From contig CP025326.1 of NCBI GenBank assembly GCA_004014935.1, positions 1,463,953-1,527,952 on the forward strand: DNA of 64,000 nucleotides, given 5' to 3'. The translations under genes were made by a program, and so were the position numbers. The DNA comes from Saccharomycopsis malanga. Taxonomy: Eukaryota > Ascomycota > Saccharomycetes > Ascoideales > Saccharomycopsidaceae. The notes under the pieces are model-generated. The model saw only the letters and a program-made list of their open reading frames with translations. It did not search any database and was not told where the DNA came from. Shown piece by piece: positions 1 through 9,693 of this stretch; position 1 is the first letter of the stretch; every line of letters begins with the position of its first letter.

Positions 1-97
1 CCCTCATTATTATCATCTTTTAATCCCTTGTTACTATTCATATTCTTTGCATACCTTTAATAGATACATTACAACGTTTATTGTTTGTTCCTGTTGC

Positions 98-646
98 CTA
101 TCTTAACTCGTACCTCACGCTCTCGCTATTCAAAAAATATATCAACTTATTTGCACTGTGGATTCTCTTATCCTCTTCTGTTTCACCCTCCGCTTCTTCT
201 ACATTCAGTAATAATCCTGCAAACCCAATAGGGCCTCTTTCACAGTCTGCACATACTAAATACCTCTCAATGTTGACTTCTCCATAGGGCTCAATTGAAG
301 GTTTTTGCAACTCTGCTGGACGTGACACCCCAATGTTGTCAAAATCCCATGCATCGTTCACTTTAAAAAACGACTTTAATCCGTTCGCTACAATTTTCGG
401 CTGCTCACCGCTCTTGACCTCATCAATTGCAGGGTTTACGACCTCCAAAAATTGCGGATCCAAGTAAATACATTCGGGTGCCTTGTTTACCTTCACCAAG
501 TGATTTTTAAGCGAATTACTGTGATACTTGTATGCTATGATTCGACAATTACACTTTTTAAATGGACACCGTACAACAAACTCCTTGTACTGATCCTCCA
601 GAGAACTTAGCTGCTTATTAAGAGCTTTAAAAGACACAACACTCAT
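98..646 (-). CDS. DSS4: Dss4/Mss4-type guanine nucleotide exchange/release factor for Rab GTPases
   Basis: The 182-residue product has the Mss4/Dss4 zinc-fold signature: an N-terminal CPFKKCNC cysteine cluster (about residues 27-34) and a second cluster, YLVCADCERGPIGFA, about 100 residues later. The two CXXC-type pairs bind zinc in the known family. Dss4 stabilises nucleotide-free Sec4/Ypt1 Rab GTPases on the secretory pathway, in the cytosol and at vesicles. I start at the ATG at 644-646 (MSVVSF); the reading frame continues upstream only through a GTG at 655. The length is somewhat above the roughly 143 residues of the Saccharomyces protein. It is transcribed leftward, downstream of the ABC transporter gene in the same direction. 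The identification rests on the conserved second motif. Confidence 0.88.
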   Translation of the reverse strand: MSVVSFKALNKQLSSLEDQYKEFVVRCPFKKCNCRIIAYKYHSNSLKNHLVKVNKAPECIYLDPQFLEVVNPAIDEVKSGEQPKIVANGLKSFFKVNDAWDFDNIGVSRPAELQKPSIEPYGEVNIERYLVCADCERGPIGFAGLLLNVEEAEGETEEDKRIHSANKLIYFLNSESVRYELR

Positions 647-1165
647 TTTGATCACTGTTCTTTAACAATGTTAGTTAAATATCATTGTTAATTCAAACTC
701 ATCTTGATTTCACTTTTATACTAGGTAGTGCGTTTAGCAGAATATTGGTGATATCAACTACTTTTTCCTTGTTGGGCTGTATACGTTTTTTGGCGTCAAA
801 ATGCTTCAACATGCATCAATTCTTATACTCGTTGAGAAGAGCATTATATGGAGTTAATAAACTTCAGATTTACCGGCGGTGTATATAAGATATTAATTTT
901 GTTATGATGCCAGTGGTTTTTACTTCTTATTATGCTTGTTTCTTCAACTCAAGTTGACGCTATAAAAGGGTCAAAACCAAACAATAGCTTACAATCATTA
1001 AAGATGGACAACAAGTCGTTCATATAGTATAGAGTAGTATAATATAGACATAGAGCAATAGGAAGCAAGGATGAAAAAAACAAAAAGGTTGTATAGTATA
1101 ATATAATATAGTATAATATAGGGCAGTGAACTGCTGATAAGTATTTTTACTAAGATGGAGGCGCT
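647..1165. other. Intergenic: DSS4 promoter and ABC-transporter 3' region
   Basis: This 519-bp spacer lies between two leftward genes. It holds a short AT-rich stutter of TATAGTATAATA-like units near 1093-1122, just beyond the transporter stop codon. I see no RNA gene or further coding frame in it. Confidence 0.6.
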
Positions 1166-4100
1166 TCATGATAATTCGATGCAACCTGCTTGTTGGTACA
1201 ACTTGTAAAATGAACTTGTTTTATCACTGAGCAAAGCTTTAGGGCTATCAAACTCAACAACTTTACCGTAATCCAAGACCAATATTTTGTCGGAATCCAA
1301 GACGGTATCCAAGCGGTGGGCAATGGTGAGAATTGTTTTGTTGGCAAACTCTGTTCTGATCGTTTCCTGGATAATTTTGTCGGTGGCTGCGTCAACTGCA
1401 GCCGTGGCTTCGTCTAGAATCAATACTTTTGATGGATTTAGAAGAGCTCTGGCTAAGCATAAGAGTTGCCGCTGGCCCACAGACAAGTTTCGTCCACCTT
1501 CAGAGATTTTCAAGTGTAGAATGGCGTTTTTCTGTTGATGATGATTGTAATGAATAATTTGGCGATGCATTAATGTTTCGAGATGCGATTGTAAATGTGA
1601 AAGTTTGATTGCTTTGAGCAATTCTTCATCACTGTGTTTTTTCAATGGGTCCAAGTTATCACGAACAGTGCCTTCAAAAGCTAAGCAATCCTGAGGAATA
1701 ATGCTCAAACTGCTGCGCAAATCGTTGAGACCCAATGTTTCAATGTTTAGGTTATCTATAGAAATGTTTCCATTGGTGGATTCGATTAAACGGAAAAGAG
1801 CCAATGCAAGAGTGCTTTTGCCTGCTCCAGTACGTCCCACAATCCCTATTTTCTCATTGGCATTGATATCACAAGTAATGTCCTCCAAAACCGGCATCTG
1901 GTCGTCCCGATATTTTGTAGTGTATTTGTTCAAACGAAGTTTGCCTTGGAGAGGCCAGTTTTGAGGTTTTGGATTCTCTGGGATTTCAAAAGGTGCTTCT
2001 GATTTGAGATTGGAATATTCCAAAACTCTTTCAGCACAGACAATGTTCGTTTCAATTTCCACCGACGACCGTACAATAGAGTTGAGTGACTCAGTTATCT
2101 CTAAGGAATAGCCCATGATAAGCCCCACTATACCGTTGGTGAGTGGTCTAGAAGTTGTAAGAGAATAGAGCGCCAAACTGGAAGATAGAAATATAACCAG
2201 AGCTCCGATTAACTGTAATCTACAAGAAAGCCACCGATTGACAGAGCGAAAGATGTACAAAGCTTTCAAGTTGAAATTGATATGGTCCTGATTGAGCTGT
2301 TGAAACTCGTTAACTTTGCTATAGCAACGAATAGTCTCAGCACCATACAAGGACTCTTGCAAATGGTTGAAAATAGGACTTCGGGATGTTGAACCAATTC
2401 TCTTGAGATCTCTGGAAGCAACTATATAATACACTTGGTAGTAATAGTAGATGAGCCCCAAAAGAAGCACTGGAAAGACGAAAATCGGTAAATGGTAGAT
2501 GAGAATGCCCAATGTGAAGACTGTGGAGACAATGGAAGTGAAGAATTTGATAAACGTTTTAGGCAAACTCTCATCAATCTTGTTGATATCGTTGGAAAAC
2601 CGGTTCAATATTCTGCCCACTGGAGTGGTGTCGAAAAACAAGATTGGTGATTTCAAAATAGCCTTAATCATTGAATTGTGCAAGTTGTAGGATGCTTTGA
2701 TGGAACAGCATTGGTAAAGAATAAATGTTTTCATGAAGACAAAGAAACTCGAGCTGAGTCCTAACAAAAAGTATATGAGAATGAACCGTGTGGTTTGGGT
2801 ATTTACTAGTGGGTTTTCTCTGGAAATATCGTTCTTTTCCGACCAATCCTTGAGCCAATAATTGCTTAATAGTTGAAAACTGCTACTGACAATGATCATT
2901 GTCAAGAACAAGACAATACCCCAAAGAGAGCATGATTTGGCATATTGATAATACGTGGTCCATTTGATTCCGCCGTTGCAAGAGGTTTCCATCACTTTCT
3001 TAACAATACGCTTCGGTTCTTCCACAGTATCTAATGATGACACAGACGAGGCAGAACATATTGAAGAGTTTTCGGAGCTTTCTGGACTGTCCACTTCTAA
3101 AGAGGACACATCATCTAATTCACACGGGTCTTCAAACGATTGTTTAACAGATGTTACCAAGTTGTATACATAGGGACTGCTAATTTCAGAGACAGAGTCT
3201 AATGAAACGTTTTCCACAATACGCCCTTGTTCTAAACAGACAATTCGATCTGCATGGTTCAACACCGTAAGAGTGTTGGTGGCAAGAATCCGAATGCTGT
3301 TTCTGAGCAATCCAGTAGTATTGGATAACACCTTTGTAATGATTTTGTTTGCCACATGGCTATCAACAGCACTTAACACATCGTCAAGTATATACACATC
3401 TTTGCGGGCATAGACAGCTCTAGCCAAGGAAACTCTGGCTCTTTGGCCACCAGATAAAGAGATGCCTTTTTCCCCTACTAGGGTGTTGTCTCCGTTGGGA
3501 AAGATGGCAATATCGTTGAGCAAATCACAAGCGTCCAAAGTTTTCAAATAATAATCCTGATCAAAAGAAGATCCAAACAAAATGTTCTCTTTTAAAGATG
3601 TGTTTAGAATCCAAGGGATTTGGGAACAATATGCCATAGAACCTGCTATATTCATCTTGCAATTGTTTGACAATGGAAGTTCGCCTATAATGGCATTCAA
3701 AAGAGTAGATTTCCCAGAACCAACTGGACCAACGATACAGCAGAATTCCGCTGGCTTTATATTGATTGATATGTCATACAATGCAGTGCGCTGTGATGAG
3801 CTGCTTTCGCTGAATAGCATGGATTCATCTTTATGATTGACAGAAGGCAATTCTCGTAGAAAAGTGCAATTTTCAATATTGACAAGAGGCTTTTTTTGGG
3901 TCCTGTCACAGCCTGGGAGGACCTCATCACAAGCCAAGTAATTAGTAAGACGGTTGAGGGCTATGGAAGCTTCAATAAGACACGTTATCAAGGAAGGAAG
4001 TTGAAGCACAGGAGCGGTGAAGATGTTGAAGAGAGACAAGGCTGGAAAGACAATGTCTGATGTCAAAGGGGCGTTGTAGCAATAAAAGGTGGATATGGAA

Positions 4101-5596
4101 ATAAGGAGAGGAATCAAAGACCAAAGGAATTTGTTGATGGAAATGAACATTCCAATACGTTTGAGATTGACTAATTCAAAATCATTGCGAATACTTTCAA
4201 TATTTTTCAACATTGAAAACTCCCAATTGTACAATTTGACGCATTTGATAGCATTAAGGGTTTCTGAAATTAGTTTTAGTCGGGTGTCTTTATGTTTCAT
4301 TTGCATTTGGCTGAGTCGTTTCAAAAGCCTAAGAAGCATAGTATTGATAGGAATCATGACAAGCACAATAACGAAACCTGCAAGAACAGCATGGCCCATC
4401 AAAGAATACAAGGCAATGATTGAGAACAAAATCTTGGTGGGAATGCCGACAATCAAGTGGATTTGTTGGCTAAGATTCTGAACTCGGCTGACATCAATGG
4501 AAACTAAGTTGATGATATCGCCAGTAGGTTTATCTAATCTTGATTTTTGTGAGAGCTTCATGGCTTTAGAATATACCAAGGCCATGAGGCTTCCTTTAAT
4601 ATGAAGACCGGTTTTATACAATTCCATAAAGAACTGATTGTTCAAATTTGTAGTGATCAACGATACCAAAAACATTGCTAATGAAATCATAAAGCCCTGT
4701 AGAAGACTTGGGTCGTTTTTCAATCTGTCATAATGACTGAAGAATTGAATCAACCATTTGAGAAGAATTGGTTGAGCGAAACAAAGGATATTTTCCAAAA
4801 ACTGAATGCTGATGATTAGTACAAACCTCCATTTGAATGTGTGAAATAAACGCTTTATCAATGAATAATTGGTCGTAGAATTCCAATTTGTTTGAAGGTT
4901 CTGGAAATACTTTTCGGAATCAAGAGATATGGACATATTCTCTATATCTTGGATTGAAACATGCTTCTGATCATAGCCTTTGATAATCAATGGGTTCAAC
5001 CAGGAAAAAGTGATACGTTCAAACATACAAGTTTGGTAATGAGTTAGGAATAGTATAACAGAGTTGAAACAGGCACAAAATTTGAGAAAAAGTTGAATCT
5101 CCAAATCCAAACCAGCAAGTGGAAGCAAAGGATAATCAGTTAAAGTGTCTTGAAGAAATATGATCAAATACTCAAGGGAAGTGAAAAACCAGAAAATGGA
5201 TGGAATGCCGTAAGGATTAGAACTAATGATTAGCAAGGTAATTGACAAGGATGAAACCAATAACAGGATCTCACAAGTCCATTTGAAATCTACCATTGAA
5301 TATGAAACCAAATCAAGGTTGATGACTCTTAGCGCGATGAAGATTATATAGAATGAAATTTGAATTGTGGAAAGAATCTGATTAAGCTTGTTATTAACTT
5401 TCTTTAAGGGAATCGGTTGAAACAAATGAAGGATAACTAATACAGCACACAAAAGATTCAAAGCAAGTTGAATAAACTGGTATGTAGCGGGATAAAAAGC
5501 ATTATGATGGGGAATAATAAATTCATAGTTTGTATGGAGTGGATTGGAAGATACATTGGATTCATAAAGTTTCAAACTTGATTGCAGTACAATCAT
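1166..5596 (-). CDS. MRP/ABCC-type ABC transporter with TMD0 (Ycf1/Bpt1/Nft1-like, probably vacuolar)
   Basis: The 1476-residue full ABC transporter has, in order: an N-terminal hydrophobic TMD0 of about five segments (residues 30-190), TMD1 (about 250-560), NBD1, a Ser/Glu-rich linker (about 810-860), TMD2 (about 880-1190) and NBD2. NBD1 has Walker A GPVGSGKST near residue 623, signature LSGGQ near 714 and the degenerate Walker B end LDDVLSAVD. NBD2 has Walker A GRTGAGKST near 1254, signature LSVGQ and Walker B LILDEATAAVD. A degenerate first and canonical second catalytic site are typical of the ABCC family. Members with a TMD0 pump glutathione conjugates, metals or bile acids into the vacuole. 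The Ser/acidic linker resembles a phosphorylated R-region. Which paralogue it is (Ycf1, Bpt1, Vmr1, Nft1, Ybt1) cannot be settled by eye. The ATG at 5594-5596 is the first in frame. Confidence 0.93.
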   Translation of the reverse strand: MIVLQSSLKLYESNVSSNPLHTNYEFIIPHHNAFYPATYQFIQLALNLLCAVLVILHLFQPIPLKKVNNKLNQILSTIQISFYIIFIALRVINLDLVSYSMVDFKWTCEILLLVSSLSITLLIISSNPYGIPSIFWFFTSLEYLIIFLQDTLTDYPLLPLAGLDLEIQLFLKFCACFNSVILFLTHYQTCMFERITFSWLNPLIIKGYDQKHVSIQDIENMSISLDSEKYFQNLQTNWNSTTNYSLIKRLFHTFKWRFVLIISIQFLENILCFAQPILLKWLIQFFSHYDRLKNDPSLLQGFMISLAMFLVSLITTNLNNQFFMELYKTGLHIKGSLMALVYSKAMKLSQKSRLDKPTGDIINLVSIDVSRVQNLSQQIHLIVGIPTKILFSIIALYSLMGHAVLAGFVIVLVMIPINTMLLRLLKRLSQMQMKHKDTRLKLISETLNAIKCVKLYNWEFSMLKNIESIRNDFELVNLKRIGMFISINKFLWSLIPLLISISTFYCYNAPLTSDIVFPALSLFNIFTAPVLQLPSLITCLIEASIALNRLTNYLACDEVLPGCDRTQKKPLVNIENCTFLRELPSVNHKDESMLFSESSSSQRTALYDISINIKPAEFCCIVGPVGSGKSTLLNAIIGELPLSNNCKMNIAGSMAYCSQIPWILNTSLKENILFGSSFDQDYYLKTLDACDLLNDIAIFPNGDNTLVGEKGISLSGGQRARVSLARAVYARKDVYILDDVLSAVDSHVANKIITKVLSNTTGLLRNSIRILATNTLTVLNHADRIVCLEQGRIVENVSLDSVSEISSPYVYNLVTSVKQSFEDPCELDDVSSLEVDSPESSENSSICSASSVSSLDTVEEPKRIVKKVMETSCNGGIKWTTYYQYAKSCSLWGIVLFLTMIIVSSSFQLLSNYWLKDWSEKNDISRENPLVNTQTTRFILIYFLLGLSSSFFVFMKTFILYQCCSIKASYNLHNSMIKAILKSPILFFDTTPVGRILNRFSNDINKIDESLPKTFIKFFTSIVSTVFTLGILIYHLPIFVFPVLLLGLIYYYYQVYYIVASRDLKRIGSTSRSPIFNHLQESLYGAETIRCYSKVNEFQQLNQDHINFNLKALYIFRSVNRWLSCRLQLIGALVIFLSSSLALYSLTTSRPLTNGIVGLIMGYSLEITESLNSIVRSSVEIETNIVCAERVLEYSNLKSEAPFEIPENPKPQNWPLQGKLRLNKYTTKYRDDQMPVLEDITCDINANEKIGIVGRTGAGKSTLALALFRLIESTNGNISIDNLNIETLGLNDLRSSLSIIPQDCLAFEGTVRDNLDPLKKHSDEELLKAIKLSHLQSHLETLMHRQIIHYNHHQQKNAILHLKISEGGRNLSVGQRQLLCLARALLNPSKVLILDEATAAVDAATDKIIQETIRTEFANKTILTIAHRLDTVLDSDKILVLDYGKVVEFDSPKALLSDKTSSFYKLYQQAGCIELS

Positions 5597-7566
5597 GTTG
5601 CTATCAGTTTGACCAAAACAACCCTCTATATAGAAAACTCTTGTGCAGAAAATACTGAATATCTAACAGAAAAGTCAACTACTAGAAACATGTCGTTATA
5701 TATAAGAACTGAAAAATTTTTGGCTTGGCTTTTTTTAGCCTTAATTAGCGAGAAGTTGCAAAGACGGAAAGTGGAACTAAGACAGAGCTATTAGAACAAA
5801 TTGACGAGTTGCATTACCTGAGACAAAGAACTCTATAGTTGCAAGGGAAGGATAAACCATTAATCTAGGGTGAGAACAAGTATTGATGGAAAAAAAATAA
5901 AACATAGGAGAGAATAATTGACAATATCGTCATTCAAAACCAATAAGCCCATAAAGCCGTTTGATTGCCGTCAGATAATGCCAATAATAGTAAGTGGTTA
6001 TTGGTAATAAACAAGAGAACTAAGGAGAAAAAAATAAAAGATTAAATGACAAAATAAACGAAAGAGCTACTATACATCAACTTGCAGCGATGTGCTGCAT
6101 AAATGCGCCACGCACAAGCGAGTCCCGTCGCCGTTTTCCCTGTGCTCATAACCTTTGTCTCGCTAGCGGACTGCCAATCTATGTTTTCCCTGTCGCTTGC
6201 CTGGGTCCCCATGGTCTTGTGCATGGTTCCATGCGCATGTGGATGCACTGTCACGCATGATGGGTGTGTTATTACTGGGATCCGCTACATCCCTTCCGCT
6301 ACAATATGACGCATATCGAAGCAGACAAGTACGTCACGCTGCAGCTCACAGTGGAGCACATCCGTCCTTTCGTAGCCTTTAGAGGTGTTGAGTGTTGAGT
6401 GTTGATATAACAACTCTCATATAAGTTATTACTCAATGGTATTAAAAACAGCTACTTTGATTTATTGTGCATGTTAGATCTAAGGTATTTTCTATTAAAG
6501 CATGTAGTAAAGCCATTGAAGTTAATTGTCTTTTTATGAAAACTTTCCGTTTTTATCACTATCAATTGCAAAGTTCTTTTACTTGGTAATAGGGCCTCAG
6601 ATATAATAGTACTACCTTCAGACCCCTGAAGGTTTTTCTTGTGATTTGTAAAAATCTACTGAGGGGTAGAGGGATTATTGAAACTTGCCATAAAGTGAGT
6701 AAATGAGGAGTAATATTAACTGGAAGCAAAGTTTAAGGAAACAAAATCAGGTAAGGCTGTAAATAATACACTTCTACTTCACGCTTCGAATATACTGTAT
6801 TCAATTTTGGTTTGTAAAGATAAAAAGTCAGTTGATTGATTACACACAGCTTGGTTTTATGAAATTTATTATAGTTCTATAACATTCTGTAAAAAAAAGT
6901 TTCTTTCCTTAATGAAAACAACAGCTTTAGCACCTTTGGAAGCAGACTTTCCTATTTTAAACATTCTACTGAAAATAGAAGTAACGCCTCGGATAAGCCA
7001 ACTAAAAAAACCTTTATTTTGCACGTTTTCAGAGTCAATTGAATCCGTATTAGTGTAATTTTTCGTTGTGAAGTATTGCTGTTAAGAAGTAACAAAAAAA
7101 ATGCTTTGTAATTTAAATTTATTTTTACAGGAAAACAAAGGCAGAATCTTCAATTAAATACTATTCTACACGGCGTATAAATTACAAAAAGTTATTATTG
7201 CCAAAGGTTTTTCTTATTTGTGGATCGAATCACCCACTTGAAAATTTCATTCAAACTTGGCTTCAAATGGTGAAAGTCATAAGCTACCAAGCGAATTGAC
7301 ATATTTAGATAAAAAAAAAACGTAAACAATGGTATTTGATAAAATGCCACTGAGACACAAATCAGTAAAATAAAAATTAATATATGAGTTGTGTTAGTTT
7401 TACGAATTATCACTCCTTGATTATATTTGGCTTTTTTCAGTATTTCCGTGGATTCAAAACTGAGGATACTACAATGACATATAAATAATGTAACAAGTTT
7501 ATAATAATTCTATAAGTTTATCTAAAACCAAATCTGTAAATCTTTGAGAATAAACAGGAAGACAGT
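5597..7566. other. Long intergenic region upstream of the ABC transporter
   Basis: Nearly 2 kb without a convincing gene. It holds the transporter promoter, with TATATA-rich sequence near 5626 and 5697, a GC-rich island at about 6085-6385 and AT-rich sequence to 7566. A frame at 7195-7413 (minus) encodes a hydrophobic stretch but begins at GTG and has no usable ATG, so I do not call it. Confidence 0.5.
6085..6385. other. GC-rich island in AT-rich intergenic DNA, function unknown
   Basis: About 300 bp are clearly richer in G+C than the flanks. They contain short direct repeats: GTTTTCCCTGT at 6133 and 6183, and TCCGCTACA at 6281 and 6295. Overlapping ATG-started frames of 61-68 codons (6103-6309, 6197-6382) show no recognisable motif. 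It could be a regulatory block for the transporter, an unrecognised non-coding RNA or a decayed gene. Confidence 0.35.
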
Positions 7567-8253
7567 TTAATGGGCAGGGGTAGTAGCAGCAGGGTTGTTA
7601 CTACCAACAACGTTAGCAGCTTGGGCACCAGTGCTAGCACCTTTAACAGCTTTCTTAGCGGCCTTCTTAGTCTTCTTTTTGCCTTTTTTGAAAAGCTTAC
7701 TAAACAACTTGATAAGACCACCAATGATACCTTTGTTTTGGACGTCATCGGCAGCCATAGCGTTGGTAGTACCGACAGCACTGATTGTTGAGTTAGAATG
7801 CTTTGATTTGAAATAGTCTTGAAGTGTTGAGAGCTCTTCTGGAGTCAACTTTTTCAAAGCAGCAATAGTGCCAGGGATGTCAGTGACATTACGGCTGGCA
7901 GCCTCGGCAGATACTTCACTGATTAAAGTAGGGTCAAGCACTGTAGAATTGGAACTGGCGTCAGGAGCATCAGTAGAAGCAGTTTCAATATGTGCTGATT
8001 TAGCATTTGATTCAATGTTTGCAACAAAATCATCTGGAGCGAGACCGAAATCAGCAGACTGGATTGGTGTAGAAACAGCAGTGGCATCAGCATCAGTAGC
8101 ATCAGAAGCAATATCAACAGTGTCTGTAACAGGAGCAGGAATTTCAGCAGTTGTACTAGCTGAAATATCGTAAGTGCCTACTGGAAAGGCATTGATGTTG
8201 GTGCTGAGAAGCAATAAGATGCCAACGGCAAAATTGAGGCTTGTAAATTGCAT
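7567..8253 (-). CDS. Small secreted protein: anionic middle, cationic amphipathic C-terminal helix and poly-Lys
   Basis: The 228-residue product begins with a clear signal peptide (residues 1-22, cleavage expected after NINA). Residues 23-170 are rich in Asp, Glu, Ala, Ser and Thr, with three N-glycosylation sequons (two NST, one NVT). The tail changes abruptly: GIIGGLIKLFSKLFKK (175-190) has hydrophobic and Lys residues spaced as in an amphipathic helix, followed by a Lys-rich run to about 204 and an Ala/Asn-rich end. This signal, acidic pro-region and cationic helix order resembles precursors of membrane-active peptides, but I recognise no family and see no KR or RR Kex2 site; only KK pairs occur. 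It could instead be a cell-wall protein with a basic anchor. The ATG at 8251-8253 starts the signal peptide. It is divergent from ATG1. Confidence 0.75.
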   Translation of the reverse strand: MQFTSLNFAVGILLLLSTNINAFPVGTYDISASTTAEIPAPVTDTVDIASDATDADATAVSTPIQSADFGLAPDDFVANIESNAKSAHIETASTDAPDASSNSTVLDPTLISEVSAEAASRNVTDIPGTIAALKKLTPEELSTLQDYFKSKHSNSTISAVGTTNAMAADDVQNKGIIGGLIKLFSKLFKKGKKKTKKAAKKAVKGASTGAQAANVVGSNNPAATTPAH

Positions 8254-9693
8254 TTTTATTATATTCTAATGTATGGTTATTCTATAAAATGGTTCTAATA
8301 TGATACTGTCAATGACTTAAACTACAACTATGAAAACTAGTCAATTGGTTTGTTTATATATTTTTTGAAATAAATCCTTTATCGGCGTAAAACTACATGC
8401 TGGACGATGGTGGTTGCTGCTAATGTGTTCGAATAACATGGTAACACCAAGATGTTCCCGAGGAACATGAAAAAAAAGGATACCATAACTTCTACGGGTA
8501 TATTGCAAACAATAGTCTACCGTCATTAAAGGTTTATTACGTGTTTTTGACAGAGCGTATGTTACCATAAATAATCACTATAGAATGATTGCCGGCGAAA
8601 CGCGCTGCATCTACAAATCTTGGTACCTTCCAAGAGCTAGCGAAACATTCTGTAGAGCAGTTGCCCTCCAAAGGGAAAAAATGACCCAAGTTTGGATATT
8701 CGTAGACCCTTGAAAAAAGGAGTGTTAACAATAGCTCAGACCCCTTTTCTGTATTGATGTTAAGAGTGTCCCAAGCGCAGTTGGCTGAATTCAAATATAC
8801 AGACGTTTTATTGACTGATAAATATTCCCCCTAATTTTTTAAACAAAAAGATTTCCAAGGTAATCTTCGAATACAATTCTTAGGTCATTTGTAAGATTTA
8901 ATACATGACGAACCCTTTGCATTCCATCTCTTGACACTCATGTACAACTCCGTCGTTTAGTATGGCAGATCTCACATGGAATACCTAAAGCAGAGATACC
9001 GTAATGGACAGTTTACGGAGTTAAATGATATGTCTACTTGCTCTTAATGGCAAGACACTGTGCTTAAGTAAGACGTTTACAGTTAAAATGCCATTCGCTA
9101 CAAATCTTGAGAATCCTCATACATAAACAAAGCTTGTAATTGACAATTTTTTTTATTCTTTCATTCCAAGTTCTTTTCCCACAAATCCTTACCAATTGCA
9201 ATTCATTTACGGTTTATAAGCAATTAGATTAGACACTCGCATTTTCTAATTAATCCAGTCAACCTACTGTTCCATAAACATCTCATCCTACAAACCTCCT
9301 ACCTAATAAACTTCCTGATTGACAAACGAACAAAAGAGAATACCCCCACGGATCATTGCCATCTAGTTAAACCTCATTGTAAATTAACCCATTAAACATC
9401 TCCTCTCAACCATACCAAATAGCATGCATATGTTTATATAGATCATACATCACGTGACTTAATATTACTAATCTCAGTAGCATTGATTACCAATCAAGAG
9501 CAGAGATGAGCTAAGAATGATTAGAGTGGTGATAAGAGTGTTATTATATTGGTTTAAGCCCCTTATAATTTTATAATCGTGATAGCGGTATACGGGATTT
9601 GTTGTTTTTTGCTTTCCAACTTACTGAGTGCAGCACTTGCAACAATAGAGTCAAAGATAACTTCATTTGCTCACCCACAGAGCGAATTCAAGA
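8254..9693. other. Divergent intergenic region between the secreted protein gene and ATG1
   Basis: About 1.4 kb. The part near 8341-8791 has two overlapping leftward frames (8341-8568, with ATG, 75 codons; 8537-8794, no ATG) of moderate complexity that together could be a frameshifted gene relic; I recognise no family. The remainder is AT-rich with a CACGTG element at 9451. Either promoter could extend across it. Confidence 0.45.
9451..9456. promoter_or_regulatory. CACGTG E-box upstream of ATG1
   Basis: A bHLH-type palindrome lies in the context ATCACGTGACT, 238 bp upstream of the ATG1 start codon. Cbf1/Tye7-type factors bind this core in yeasts. Its function here is inferred only from position. 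Confidence 0.4.

Noticed and set aside
7195-7413. 72-codon minus-strand frame with a hydrophobic stretch
   Set aside because: It begins at GTG, has no usable ATG before its middle, and shows no family motif.
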